Assembly: GCF_910594005.1 (NCBI RefSeq)
Contig: NC_057815.1
Coordinates: 82,755,552 to 82,819,551, forward strand
From: Cervus elaphus
Lineage: Eukaryota; Chordata; Mammalia; Artiodactyla; Cervidae
Direction: 5' to 3'
Length of the DNA stretch: 64,000 bases
The translations under genes and the position numbers were made by a program. Of the stretch, positions 23,001-35,076 are shown piece after piece (the first letter of the stretch is position 1; the number at the start of each line of letters is the position of its first letter). Below the pieces are notes generated by a model. It was not told the DNA's origin. It saw nothing but the letters and a program-made list of their open reading frames with translations, and did not search any database.

Positions 23001-23439
23001 CCTAGATTTACATATTGAAAAAGAAGTATTCACTTAACAACTTTATTTTAAAACATTGTTTAGTTACACTTATATGCCCCTAGAATTTATTTGAGGCGTT
23101 GGACAAAAGTCAACACAATATACATCACTTATCTCTTTAAAGTTTCTTATCATATCCAGGGAAGATAAATATTAAACAAGTAAATGTCATGAATCTGACT
23201 AGATTAAAAGAAAAAAGTCTGTATCTGATTTGGAAAATGCATATTTGAATTAATAACAAACAAAGTTTAAAACAAGTTGAAAAGTATACATGAGGCAAAA
23301 GCCAATTTAAAAATTAATAAAAAAGTTTGTGTAGCAATATTAGTGTCAGTTCAAACAGATTTCAGGAAAAAAATATTAAGTATTGAATTGATTTAGCAAA
23401 TATGTACTGAACACTTACAATAGGTAGTATGTGTGTGTG
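20040..23439. other. Long stretch without gene
   Basis: About 3.4 kb of AT-rich sequence. I see short simple repeats (TA runs at about 20836-20863 and 22834-22857, a T run at 22184-22200) and weak L2-end-like words near 20488-20520 and 23395-23430. There is no open frame with recognisable homology. The frame at 22023-22205 ends in poly-Phe from the T run. Confidence 0.55.
22834..22857. repeat. (AT)n microsatellite
   Basis: About 12 AT units, with a second interrupted TATA run just upstream at about 22809-22826. Confidence 0.9.
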
Positions 23440-24364
23440 TTCCAAATAAGAAAAGGACTGCATCAAGGCTGTATATTGTCACCCTGCTTATTTAACTTAT
23501 ATGCAGAGAAACATCATGAGAAACGCTGGGCTGGAGGAAACACAAGCTGGAATCAAGATTGCCGGGAGAAATATCAATACCCTCAGATATGCAGATGACA
23601 CTACCCTTATGGCAGAAAGTGAAGAAGAACTAAAAAACCTCTTGATGAAAGTGAAAGAGGAGAGTGAAAAAAGTTCGCTTAAAGCTCAACATTCAGAAAA
23701 CTAAGATCATGGCATCTGGTCCCATCACTTCATGGCAAATAGATGGGGGAAACAGTGGAAACAGTGGTTGACTTTACTTTTCTGGGCTCCAAAATCACTG
23801 CAGATGGTGATTGCAGCCATGAAATTAAAAGATGCTTACTCCTTGGGAGGAAAGTTATGGCCAACCTGGACAGTATATTAAAAAGCAGAGACATTACTTT
23901 GTCACAAAGGTCCATCTAGTCAAGGCTATGGTTTTTCCAGTGGTCATGTATGTATGTGAGAGTTGGACTGTGAAGAAAGCTGAGTGCCAAAAAATTGATG
24001 CTTCTGAACTGTGGTGTTGGAGAAGACTCTTGAGAGTCCCTTTGACTGCAGGGAGATCCAACCAGTCCATCCTAAAGGAGATCAGTCCTGGGTGTTCATT
24101 GGAAGGCCTGATGCTGAAGCTGAAACTCCAATACTTTGGCCACCTGATGCGAAGAGCTGACTCATTTGAAAAGACCCTGATGCTGGGATGGATTGGGGGC
24201 AGGAGGAGAAGGGGATGGCAGAGGATGAGATAGTTGGATGGCATCACCGACACAATGAACATGGGTTTGGGTGGACTCCGGGAGTTGGTGGTGAACAGGG
24301 AGGCCTGGCGTGCTGCGGTTCATGGGGTCACAAAGAGTCGGACACGACTGAGTGACTGAACTGG
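23440..24364 (+). mobile_element. BovB LINE, 5'-truncated
   Basis: About 925 bp of BovB starting just upstream of the RT catalytic region. The frame at 23501-23704 contains LRYADDTTL, the intact Y-A-D-D active-site motif of reverse transcriptases. A later frame (23832-24233) contains YVCESWTVKKAE and WCWRRLLRVPL. Frame changes separate the two, so there is no active enzyme. The ends lie next to short GT runs (23431-23440 and 24369-24378) that may be the target duplication. Confidence 0.92.
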
Positions 24365-24471
24365 AAATTGTGTGTGTGCTCCGTTGCTCAGTTGTGCCCA
24401 ACAATGAGTAGGCAATTGTACAAAACAAGCGAAAATGAACAAAAAAAGATTCATAATTTATATTTATGGTG

Positions 24472-24660
24472 GGCCTCCCTGGTGAAGAGTCTGCCTGCAT
24501 TGCAGGAGACCTGGGTTCAATCCCTGTTAGGAAGATCCCCTGAAGAAGAAAATGTCAATCCACTCCAGTATTCTTGCCTGGAAAATCCCATGGAAAGAGG
24601 AGCCTGGCAGGCTGCAGTCTATGGAGTTGCAGAGTCAGACATGATTGAGCGACTTCACTC
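24472..24660 (+). mobile_element. Bov-tA SINE
   Basis: Plus-strand Bov-tA with a shortened head ('ggcctccctggtgaagagtc' lacks part of the tRNA D-arm region) and full Bov-A body. It is flanked by the exact 12-bp duplication ATATTTATGGTG at 24460-24471 and 24661-24672. Confidence 0.93.
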
Positions 24661-24672
24661 ATATTTATGGTG

Positions 24673-25290
24673 TGGTAAATAACAGTGAGAAATATATGTC
24701 AGGGAAGGAGGATGGGGATAGGAAATTCTAAGTTTCGAGTAGATTTAAATGTTAAATATCTCAACTAAGAAGGCCTCACTGAAAGATGATACTTATGAGA
24801 AGATATGAAGGAAGAGAGTTGAATTTTGTGTCTCAAGGCAGAGCATTCTAGGCAGGGAAAGACACCAATTAATTTTGATACTTTAAACATATTACTTGCA
24901 AAACACCTCTCAATTGATGGTGACACATTTCACATCCCAATTTTTTTGCATTGATTCAAAGAGCTAACTTATAATGCTACCTTGGTTGCTATTATTAATA
25001 AAGGACATATTTTAAATATAATGAGCACATGACCTGACTGCTTGAATGCCCACTCATCTCCAGAATCTTCACTACAACTTTCAGTTTCATTTTTTCCCTA
25101 AATTTTAAAGAAAAGATGTCTTTTCCTATGACAGTGTATTCCTTCCTAAAATAAAATTGATGTTTGCCTCTGGCATCACAATTTACTATTCACAGTTGCT
25201 ACTAACCTCTGGGAAATATTGATGCTGTTCCAATAGTGTTCTAACTAGAGCAGCTCTGGGGATAGTTTGGGATTTCTTTTTTTTCCTTTC
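24673..25290. other. No gene or clear repeat
   Basis: Non-coding unique-looking sequence. The part at 24680-24880 (purine-rich, with 'aggcctcactgaaagatgat') may be an old repeat, but I cannot name it. Confidence 0.5.
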
Positions 25291-25406
25291 TGGAGAAGGA
25301 AATGGCAACTGACTCCATTATTCTTGCCTGGAAAATCACACAGACAGAGGAGCCTGCCGGACTACAGTACACGGGGTCGCTAAGAGTCGGACATGATTGA
25401 ACGACT
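25291..25406 (+). mobile_element. Bov-A monomer SINE
   Basis: A head-less Bov-A unit: 'ctggagaaggaaatggcaac' to 'cggacatgattgaacgactg'. It has the same architecture as the nested copy at 15207 but without the AGC tail. No clear target duplication. Confidence 0.85.
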
Positions 25407-25732
25407 GAGCATGCATGGATGTATGGGATTTTGTAAATCTGAACAATGAGTGAATGTTTTTGGCATCTTCTGACTCAAACATTCAATGAATTTGCTTTTA
25501 TGAACTTCGTTTGACTTTCTACTCTGGAAACAATTATGGTCTCTAGCATATTGAGGTGTTTGTAATGACACAATATTTTCCATTGGGTAATATATCACTG
25601 CATGGCAATCAAAAGTAAAATCCCCTTATAATATGCAGTATTATTATACTTCTTTGCTTAAAATATTTTTCTTATAGCAAATGGGCATAGTAAAATATTA
25701 CAGTATAAATCTTAAGATGTGTAAGGAGAATC

Positions 25733-27624
25733 TTCAGTTCAGTTCAGTTCAGTTCAGTTGCTCAGTCATGTCCAACCCTTGCGTTCCCATGGTATGCAGT
25801 ATGCAAGGCTTCCCTGTCCATTACCAACTCCCAGAGTTTAATCCAACTCATGTTCATTTGAGTCGGTGATGCCATCCAGCCATCTCATCCTCTGTCGTCC
25901 CCTTTTCCTACCACTTTCAATCTTTCCAAGCATCAGGGTCTTTTCAAATGAGTCAGTTCTTTGCAACAGGTGGCCAAAGTATTGGAGTTTCAGTTTCAGC
26001 ATCAGTCCCTCCAATGTATATTCAGGACTGATTTCATCTACAATGGACTGGTTGGATCTCCTTACAGTCCAAGGGACTCTCAAGAGTACTCCAACAGCAC
26101 CGTTCAAAAGCATCAGTTCTTCAGTGCTCAGCTTTCTTTATAGTCCAACTCTCACATCCATACAAGACTACTGCAAAAAACCAAAGCTTTGACTACACAG
26201 ACCTTTGTTGGCAAAGTAATCTCTCTGCTTTTGAATATGCTGTCTAGGTTGGTCATAACTTTTCTTCCAAGGAGCGACAGTCTTTTAATTTTATGGCTGC
26301 AATCACAATCTGCAGTAATTTTGCAGCCCCCAAATATAAAATCTGTCAATGTTTCCATTGTTTCCCCATCTATTTGCCATGAAGTGATGGGACCAGATGC
26401 CATGATCTTAGTTTTCTGAATGTTGAGCTTTAAGCCAACTTTTTCACTCTCCTCTTTCACTTTCATCAAGAGACTCTTTAGTTCTTCACTTTCTGCCATA
26501 AGGGTGGTGTCATCTGCATATCTGAGTTATTGATATTTCTCCTGGCAATCTTGAATCCAACTTGGGCTTCACCCAGAAGAGCATTTCTCATGATGTACTC
26601 TGCATATAAGTTAAATAAGCAGGGTTACAATATACAGCCTTGACGTACTCTTTTCCCTATTTGGAACCAGTCTATTGTTCCATGTCCAGTTCTAACTGTT
26701 CCTTCCTGACCTGCATACAGATTTCTCAAGAGGCAAGTCAGGAGGTCTGGTACTCCCATCTCTTTAAGAATTTTCCACAGTTTATTGTGATCCATACAGT
26801 CAAAGTCTTTAGCATAGTCAATAAAGCAGAAGTAGATGTTTTCTTGGAACTTTCTCACTTTTTCGATGATCCAACAGATGTTGGCAATTTCTTCTCTGAT
26901 TCCTCTGCCTTTTCTAAATCCAGCTTGAACATCTCTGGAATTTCACGGTTCACATACTTTTGAAGCCTGGCTTGGAGAATTTGAGCATTACTTTGCTAAT
27001 GTGTGAGATGAGTGCAATTGTGTGGTAGTTTCAGCATTCTTTGGCATTGCCTTTCTTTGGGATTAGAATGAATACTGACCTTTTCCAGTCCTGTGACCAC
27101 TGCTGAGTTTTCTAAATTTGTTGGCATATTGAGTGCAGCACTTTCACAACATCATCTTTTAGGATTTGAAATAGTTCAACTGGAATTCCATCGCCTCCAC
27201 TAGCTTTGTTCGTATTGATGCTTCCTAAGGCCCACTTGACTTCCTAATCCTGGATGTCTGGCTCTAGGTGAGTGATCACACCATTGTGATTATCTGGGTC
27301 ATGAAGATATTTTTTTTATAGTTCTTCTATGTATTCTTGCCACCTCTTCTTAATATCTTATGCTTCTGTTAGGTCCATATCATTTCTGTCCTTTATTGTG
27401 CCCATCTTTGCATGAAATGTTCCCTTGGTATCTCTAACTTTCTTGAAGAGATCTCTGGAATTTCCCATTCTGTTGTTTTCCTCTATTCCTTTGCATTGAT
27501 GACTGAACAAGGCTTCCTTATTTGTCCTTGCTGTTCTTTGGAACTCTCCATTCAAATGGGTGTATCTTTCCTTTTCTCCTTTGCTTTTTGCTTCTCTTTT
27601 CACAGCTATTTGTAAGGCCTCCTC
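25733..27624 (-). mobile_element. BovB LINE, 1.9 kb, 5'-truncated
   Basis: Minus-strand BovB. Its 3' tail is five TTCAG units at the left (25733-25757) and the truncated 5' end is near 27624. Reading leftward, it covers part of the linker after the endonuclease (27358-27651, EEALQIAVKRE, FHAKMGTIKDRN) and the RT palm (26625-26858, FIDYAKDFD as motif A). Further on are the YADD motif near 26510-26520 (minus) and the C-terminal region. Several frameshifts and stops make it a pseudo-element. Only the endonuclease domain is missing from the ORF. Confidence 0.95.
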
Positions 27625-28339
27625 ATCTCTGGTATAGGGTGCCCATGACATAAACTTTATGTATAATGTGTATTAGTCCAACGTTTCTGATATGGAAAAC
27701 TTTCTTTAAGGTACAGAAAGATGATAGAAATCAGAAGTGATTTTATTTATGGAAGTTCATTGCATGATACCACTGGTTGATGAATATTCTTGCTTTACAC
27801 AGGATCCTCATTCTGTGTAGGTAAAGATTATCCATATCTTTTAGATGTTATCTCTCTTGACCTATATTGTGGCTGAGTTTTTTTTTTTTTTGATGTGATA
27901 GTCAAGTTTAAATTTCCTAGTTAAAAAGTCAGATTTATCAATTATGAATAAATTATCTCTTCTTCTATGTTCTAGAATAGAATTATTCTAATTCTAGAAT
28001 AATAATTCTAATTCTAGAATAAAATATTAAGTAGATAGAATTCGTATTTACTGTTTACTGTCATCAAAAGCAAATAAATATTTTTAAATTACATGTACTT
28101 ACTTTTTTCCTCCAACCTTTTAGGAGTTAATCTTCAGTCACATAGCATAGTACCATAAAAAGATCTCTGATATTATTTATGAATTGATACACCTTGGAGC
28201 ACAGTGGGGATCATTACTTGGTAAAATTAACTGGAGATTAATTTATCTGGATATTCTTTGTCTGGACCCTCTTCTGCAATGCCAATATACTAATCTGTAA
28301 TGTCACTAACAAGTAAGACTACAAAGAGTGCCCAATATT
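27625..28339. other. No gene; small palindromic cluster
   Basis: AT-rich. At 27969-28022 the palindrome ATTCTAGAAT-like word recurs, and a 17-bp unit is repeated twice (about 27985-28001 and 28005-28021). No gene. Confidence 0.55.
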
Positions 28340-28500
28340 GAGGTTAAAGTGATGTGAGCTTGATTTACAGCTCTCCTAACAACTCTGTCCTTTATCATGT
28401 CACTTCTTTGAATTTCAAATATACCATCTCCAAAATGAGGGGATTGAAATAGATAAGCTGCACAGTCTTGCCTTATTCTTAAGTTTAATGCTTGTAAGAT
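28340..28500 (+). mobile_element. Possible MIR SINE
   Basis: 'tttatcatgtcacttctttg' followed by 'ccatctccaaaatgagggga' follows plus-strand MIR loosely. Heavily diverged. Confidence 0.4.
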
Positions 28501-29222
28501 GCAGCTATAGTATCTGACAGAAATTACTCAGACAACTCTCTGTGTACTCTGATGAATAGCCACCTCAAAACGTGAACATAGATTAGATTATAGTAGAATG
28601 GAAGAAAATATAAGCATGTGTAATACTTGCAACCTTGGAATAGTTCAATGTAGATCCCCTAGATAAACAAAATTGTGGACATTGCCTCACTTTTATTTGT
28701 TCTCATTCAGTATGTAACTTCTATATTAACCTGAACATATTGTCTATACCTGTAGAAACCTTACCTGCACAAAGATAAAAACAACTTCACTTATTTGAAA
28801 CAACACTATTTTCCATCTTATTAAAAGAAAATCCATAGTCCATCATTCCAATTTTACACTTGCCAGTAACATAATTTACCACACCTGTTTCTCTTATTAT
28901 ATTCCATATCCAGCAAAACTCCCAAACTAGATAAATCCATCTATTATGTTCTCCATCTATTATAGTCAGAACCAAAATAACCGTGCTGCATTGGAAAAAG
29001 TCATACAAAAGTGCAGATTGGCTCCACTTTAGATTTATGATTACCAAGCACAAATGCAATCTCAACATGACCCAGCAATTTTTTATTTCTTTGGTCTGTT
29101 TGCTCTATCACAGTCCGCAATATTTCAGACACTTACTTCTTTAAAAATCCTGATTTGTCAAATTCTCTGCTTTATTTCGATAGATTATCTTTTCTTATCC
29201 GAAGTCCATATTTGTGAGTGAA
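28501..29222. other. No gene or clear repeat
   Basis: Non-coding. The minus-strand frame at 28787-29068 has no recognisable homology and no supporting context. Confidence 0.5.
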
Positions 29223-29420
29223 ATTCCACTTTCCTCTTCTTCCACTAACCTCTACAGGGTTGGTTATTTAGACTTCCTTATATATTCCACTTCTCTCTCA
29301 ATTTGACCCCTTCCTTGTAAAGGAATTCCTCTTTCCTCTTCTTACCCTGACCCCTACAGGATTGATTTTTGTGACTTCCTTATATATTTCAGTTCTCTCT
29401 GACCTCTTCCTTGTAAAGTA
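29223..29420. repeat. Two-copy tandem duplication, ~102-bp unit
   Basis: Two diverged direct copies start at 29223 and 29325. Each begins 'attcc..tttcctcttctt', runs through 'ctacaggRttg' and 'gacttccttatatatt', and ends 'cttccttgtaaag'. The second copy is slightly shorter. An A-rich run follows at about 29418-29443. Not a SINE or LINE I recognise. Confidence 0.85.
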
Positions 29421-29827
29421 AAAAAGAAAAAAAAGAAAAGAAAAATGTATTTCCCTCAATCACTGTGCTGCTTCTCCCTCCATTCATAGCTAAACTTCAA
29501 GAAACATTGTTTTCCCTGGGTGTTACCTCACCTCTCTCAGGTAAGAGACCAAACTCTGAACTTGCTTCATCTGTACAACGGATTCTTTCTAGAATTAGTG
29601 AATTGTTTTTTCAATTGTTAATTTGCTGCTCTTTCCTTTCATAAGGACTCGGATTTTGCAGTCTATCTCCAATACTGTCTTTTTTTCCCCCCTCTGCTAT
29701 TTCCCTGGTTACATTCTTCATGGCTCAATATCAGACTCTCTACTCTTGATATATTAAATTATTTTAAGCAATCTCATTCTCGATTGGTTTCAGATTCATT
29801 TGTTATGACTATGGTAAACAAAATCTA
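29421..29827. other. No gene or clear repeat
   Basis: A-rich run followed by pyrimidine-rich non-coding sequence. Nothing identifiable. Confidence 0.55.
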
Positions 29828-30040
29828 GGCTTCCCAGGCGGCTCAGTGGTAAAGGATCTGCCTTCCAATACAGGAGATGCAGGACTTGAGTTCGACTCCT
29901 GAGTCGGGGCGATCACTTGGAGAAGGAAATGTCAATGCACTCCAGTATTCTTGCCTGGGAAATCCCGTGGACAGAGAAGCCTGGTCCCTACAGTCCCTGG
30001 GGTTGCAAAGAGTTTGTCGTGTCTGAACATACACACAAAT
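29828..30040 (+). mobile_element. Bov-tA SINE
   Basis: Plus-strand Bov-tA ('ggcttcccaggcggctcagt' head, body ending 'gcaaagagtttgtcgtgtct'). It is flanked by the 8-bp repeat AAAATCTA at 29820-29827 and 30041-30048, extendable to 12 bp with one mismatch. Confidence 0.92.
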
Positions 30041-30299
30041 AAAATCTATTCTCTATTTTATTTTTTTTGATCATCTTCATGTGGATGTTTCAAAGCATAT
30101 TGATATCATTTTTCCTAAATATAAGTCATGAATTTCTACAATAAATCTGATAATATTCCAGAATCATCAGCTCTTGGATGGTTCAAACTTTTATTCAAAG
30201 ACACACATGCCAGAAAGCTATGAGTTATTCAACCTCTTTCTAACTCAATTTATGGGACACAGTATTACAACTTTATTATCTTTGTTTCTCTAAAATTTA

Positions 30300-30660
30300 C
30301 CTATTTTTATCCATACAAATATCTCCACTGCACAACAACACTATCATCATCTCTCATCTGGACTGCCTCAATAGCCTTGCAATAACAGTTGTTCAATCCA
30401 TTTTGTTAGTAAATTTTCTAAAACTCAAACATTATCATGCCATCTTATGTTTAAATACTTCAATGATTTCTCATGACATTTAGAATAAAGAAATTAAAGT
30501 AGGACACACACACACACACACCACTTTATTTTCTGATTATCTGAGAAATTTTAATACTGACCATCTTTGTCTTTCTCTCACCTTTTTTTTTTTTTCTAGT
30601 CCATCTGCTTTTCCCATTTTTCCCTTAATTACCTCCAGTCTAGAAATTTCTAAATTAACT
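30300..30660 (+). mobile_element. L2 LINE fragment
   Basis: The order 'ctcatctggactgcctcaat', 'ttcaatccattttg', 'catgccatcttatgtttaaa', 'catttagaataaagaaatta', 'cccttaattacctccagtc' matches plus-strand L2 (3' end of the ORF into the UTR). It is diverged and contains a later (AC)n expansion. Confidence 0.65.
30504..30522. repeat. (AC)n microsatellite
   Basis: About 9 AC units inside the L2 fragment. Confidence 0.9.
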
Positions 30661-31403
30661 CTTTCATTCACTAATTAAACAGACAATGAGATATAGTAAA
30701 CAAGTTAAAAAAAAAAAAGTGGAGACAAAGACTAAAAGAGTATTGCTGCAGTGATAAGGCTTACAAATATATTATTACAGTAGTATATTTGTACAGACAT
30801 GCCAGATAAAGCTATAAATTCCCCTCACAATTATTTAACTGATAAATTTCTCCCTGTTAGATCTGTGGGCAATTTATAGTATTATTTACAAAAGCTTTTG
30901 GGAGACTTCTGTTAGTGTGAAATTTATATATAGTACATGATATAAATCAAAAAGAAATATATACTTTTGTAGACATTATAACAGATAGAGTATCTCAACA
31001 AGTTAGTTACTGCTTACCTATAGCTATTCCTCAATCACTGATGACCTCTGAGAAACAGCTTATTGATTCAATATCCATTCATTCATAAAAGCCTTTTTTC
31101 ACTATTACTCATTCAAAACCAACTGGAAAAAAATCCATTCTTAAGAAGAGCCTGTTGTCAGTTAATTACAGAGTGTGGCAAAACTGGCAACTTATTAACC
31201 TGTAGAAGAAAAAATACTCTCTCATCCAACAGAAGTAAAGTACTTCAGAAATGCTTGCAAAATGGTTTTTCTATTAACCTGCTTCTTTTTAAACATATTT
31301 TAAAAAGTAAGGTACAAATCTTAAAAGAATTGTCTCACACCTTCTTTCTCTTGTAGATTTAAGAGCAGTTTACTTTAAAGTTTTGATTCCCAGTATGAAT
31401 AGG
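30661..31403. other. No gene or clear repeat
   Basis: AT-rich. The plus-strand frame at 31063-31356 (97 codons) shows no recognisable domain, is isolated, and is most likely chance. Confidence 0.5.
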
Positions 31404-31615
31404 GACATTCTTTGGTATTGCCTTTATTTGGGATTGTAATGAAAACTGATCTTTTCCAGTCCTGTGGTCACTGCTGAGTTTTCCAAATTTGCTGACATAT
31501 TGACTGCAGCACTTTAACAGCACCATCTTTTAGGATTTTAAAGAGCTCACATGGAATTTTGTCACCTCCATAAGCTTTGCTCATAGTAATGATTCCTAAA
31601 GTCAGCAAGACCTCA
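31404..31615 (-). mobile_element. BovB, inverted 5' segment of the host copy
   Basis: About 212 bp of BovB ORF sequence in reverse orientation ('cattctttggtattgccttt' near 31408 to 'gattcctaaagtcagc' near 31591). In BovB this segment lies immediately upstream of the one that follows at 31616. The join falls in the word AGAATG/CATTCT. This is the geometry of a 5' inversion by twin priming. Confidence 0.85.
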
Positions 31616-31975
31616 CAGAATGTTCCAGCTAGTGTACAATTGTGCTCATTTCACATGCTAGCAAGGTTATGTTAAAAGTTCTTTGAGCTAGGCTCTAGTA
31701 TATATGAACCAAGAACTGATAGACATACAAGCTGGGTTTTAAAGAGGCAGAGGAACGAGTGATCAAATTGCCAATAGTTGCTGGATCATGGAAAAAGCAA
31801 AGGAGTTCAAAAAAAACATCTAATTCTGCTTCATTGACTAGGCTAAAGTTTTTGATTGGGTGGATCACAGCAAACTGTGGAAAATTCTTAAAGCAGTGGG
31901 AGTACAGACCACCTTATCTGTCTCCTGACAAAGCTGTGAGTCAAATAGCAACAGTTAGAACTGGACGTGGAACAA
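31616..31975 (+). mobile_element. Host BovB, plus-strand part before the insertion
   Basis: Plus-strand BovB RT sequence ('gtgtacaattgtgctcattt' onward). It passes the motif A region, degraded here ('tgcttcattgactaggctaa' near 31829), and stops at 'ggacgtggaacaat'. The next BovB words are found 3.1 kb away at 35077. The frames are broken. Confidence 0.88.
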
Positions 31976-34900
31976 TTTCAGTTCAGTTCAGTTCAGTCCC
32001 TCAGTCATGTCCGACTCTCTGCGACTCCATGAACCTCAGCACGCCAGGCCTCCCTGTCCATCACCAACTCCCAGAGTCCACCGAAACCCATGTCCATTGT
32101 GTCGGTGATGCCATCCAGCCATCTCATCCTCTGTCATCCCCTTCTCCTCCTACCCTCAATCTTTCCCAGCATCAAGGTCTTTTCCAATGAGTCAGCTCTT
32201 CGCATCAGGTGGCCAAAGTATTGGAGTTTCAGCTTCAGCATCAGTCCTTCCAATGAACACCCAGGACTGATCTCCTTTAGGATGGACTGGTTGGATATCC
32301 TTGCAGTCAAAGGGACTCTCAAGAGTCTTCTCCACCGCCACAGTTCAAAAGCATCAATTCTTTGGTGCTCAGTTTTCTTTATAGTCCAACTCTCGCATCC
32401 ATACATGACCCTGGAAAAACCATAGCCTTGACTAGATGGACCTTTGTTGACAAAGTAATGTCTCTGCTTTTCAGTATTCTGCCCAGGTTGGTCATAACTT
32501 TCCTTCCAAGGAGTAAGCGTCTTTTAATTTCATGGCTGCAAGCACCATCTGCAGTGATATTGGAGCCCAGAAAAGTAAAGTCAGCCACTATTTCCACTGT
32601 TTCCCCATCTATCTTCCGTGAAGTGATGGGACCGGATGCCGTGATCTTAGTTTTCTGAATGTTGAGCTTTAAGCCAACTTTTTCACTCTCCTCTTTCACA
32701 TCAAGAGGCTCTTTAGTTCTTCTTCACTTTCTGCCATAAGGGTGGTGTCATCTGCATATCTGAGTTTGTTGATATTTCTCCAGGCAATCTTGATTCCAGC
32801 TTGTGCTTCTTCCAGCCCAGCATTTCTTATGATGTACTCTGCATATAAGTTAAATAAGCAGGGTGACGATATAAAGCCTAGATGTACTCCTTTTCCTATT
32901 TGGAACCAGTCTGTTGTTCCCTGTACAGTTCTAACTGTTGCTTCCTGACCTGCATACAGGTTTCTCAAGAGGCAGGTCAGGTGGTCTGGTATTCCCATCT
33001 CCTTCAGAATATTCCACAGTTTATTGTGATCCACACAGTCAAAGGCTTTGGCATAGTCAGTAAAGCAGAAGTAGATGTTTTTCTGGAACTTTCTTGCTTT
33101 TTCGATGATCCAGCAGATGGCAATTTGATCTCTGGTTCCTCTGCCTTTTTTAATTCCAGCTTGAACATCTGGACGTTCACAGTTTACGTATTACTGAAGC
33201 CTGGCTTGCAGAATTTTGAGCATTACTTTACTAGCGTGTGAGATGAGTGCAATTGTGCAGTAGTCTGACCATCCGTTGGCATTGCCTTTCTTTGGGGTTG
33301 GAATGAAAACTGACCTTTTCCAGTCCTGTGGCCACTGCTGAGTTTTTGATATTTGCTGGCATATTGAGTGCAGCGCTTTCACAGAGTCATCTTTCAGGAT
33401 TTGAAAATAACTCAACTGGAAATCCATCACCTCCACTAGCTTTGTTTGTAGTGATACTTCCTAAAGCCCACTTGACTTCACATTACAGGATGTCTGGCTC
33501 TAGGTGAGCGATCACACCACTGTGATTATCTGAAGACCTTTTTTTGTACAGTTCTTCTGTGTATTCTTGCCACCTCTTCTTAATATCTTCTACTTCTGTT
33601 AAGTCCCTACCATTTCTGTCCTTTATTGAGCCCATCTTTGCATGAAATGTGCCCTTGGTATCTCTAATTTTCTTGAAGAGATCTCTAGTCTTTCCCATTG
33701 TATTGTTTTCCTCTATTTCTTTGCATTGATCATTGAGGAAGGCTTTCTTATCTCTCCTTGCTATTCTTTGGAACTCTGCATTCAAACATGTATTCTTTCC
33801 TTTTCTCCTTTGCTTTTCACTTCCCTTGTTTTCACAACTATTTGTAAGGCCTCCTCAGACAGCCATTTTGCTCTTTTTCATTTTTTTTTCCCCCTTTGGG
33901 ATTATCTTGATTCCTGTCTCCTGTACAATGTCATGAATCTCCATCCATAGTTCATCAGGCACTTTGTCTATCAGATCTAATCCCTTAAATCTATTTCTCA
34001 CTTCCACTGTATAGTCATAAGGGATTTGATTTAGGTCATACCTGAATGGGCTAGTGGTTTTCTCCACTTTCTTAAATTTCACTCTGAATTTGGCAATAAG
34101 GAGTTCATGGTCCAAGCCATAGTCAGCTCTCGGTCTTGTTTTTGCTGACTGTATAGAGCTTCTCCATCTTTGGCTGCAAAGAATACAATCAATCTGATTT
34201 CGGTGTTTGCCATCTGATTATGTCCATGTGTAGAGTCTTCTCTTGTGTTGTGGGAAAAGGGTGTGTTCTCTTAGCAGAACTCTATTAGCCTTTGCCCTGC
34301 TTCATTCTGTACTCCAAGGCCAAATTTGCCTGTTACTCCAGGTGTTTCTTGACTTCCTACTTTTGCATTCCAGTCCCCTATAAAGAAAAGAACATCTTTT
34401 TTGGTTGTTAGTTCTAGAAGGTTTTGTAGGTCTTCATAGAATTGTTCAACTTCAGCTTCTTTGGTGTTACTGGTCGGGGCATAGATTTGAATTACTGTGA
34501 TATTGAATGGTTTGCCTTGAAAACAGAGATCATTCTGTAGTTTTTGAGATTGCTTCCAAGTACTGCATTTCAGACTCTTTTGTTGACTATGATGGCTACT
34601 CCATTTCTTCTAAGGGATTCCTGCCCACAGTAGTAGATATAATGGTCATCTGAATTAAATTCACCCATTCCAGTCCATCTTAGTTCACTGATTCCTAGAA
34701 TGTCGATATTCACTCTTGTCATCTCCCGTTTGACCACTTCCAAGTTGCCTTGATTCATGGACCTAACATCCCAGGTTCCTATGCAATATTGCTCTTTACA
34801 GCATCGAATCTTGCTTCTATCACCAATCCCATTTACAATTGGGTGTTGATTTTGCTTTGGCTCCATCCCTTCATTCTTTCTGGAGTTATTTCTCCACTGA

Positions 34901-35076
34901 TCTCCAGTAACATATTGGGCACCTACTGACCGGGGGAGTTCATCTTTCAGTGTCCTATCTTTTTGCCTTTTCATACTGTTCATGGGGTTCTCAAGGAAAG
35001 AATACTGAAGTGGTTTGCAGTTCCCTTCTCCAGTGGACCACATTCTGTCAGACCTCTCCACCATGACCCATCTGTT
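31976..35076 (-). mobile_element. Near-full-length BovB nested in another BovB
   Basis: A 3.1 kb minus-strand BovB, the most complete in the window. The 3' tail is TTCAG repeats at 31977-31996; the 5' end is near 35076. In element order, the start of the ORF and an AP-type endonuclease (APE/EEP) come first. Visible there are the frame at 34570-35184, 'GDWNAKVG' near 34355-34385, and the normally SDH motif read as LDH near 34107. A linker follows (FHAKMGSIKDRN in 33483-33785), then the RT palm with motif A near 33050 (FTDYAKAF) and intact YADDTTL near 32740-32755, then the C-terminal region. The ORF is split into at least seven pieces by frameshifts and stops. A functional product would make RNA-templated DNA copies at nicked sites. 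Confidence 0.95.

Noticed and set aside
25733..25757. Direct TTCAG repeats as a regulatory or CRISPR-like array
   Set aside because: They are the simple-repeat 3' tail of BovB, found also at 31977, 6090, 45840 and 58497 on the matching strand.
29223..29420. Tandem pair as two SINEs
   Set aside because: No tRNA-like head, no A-rich tail between copies and no target duplication.
31063..31356. Plus-strand open frame of 97 codons
   Set aside because: No recognisable domain, no homologue among families I know, and no context. Treated as chance.
31976..35076. Active BovB source element
   Set aside because: Although near full length with an intact YADD, the ORF is broken into several pieces and the endonuclease SDH motif is altered.
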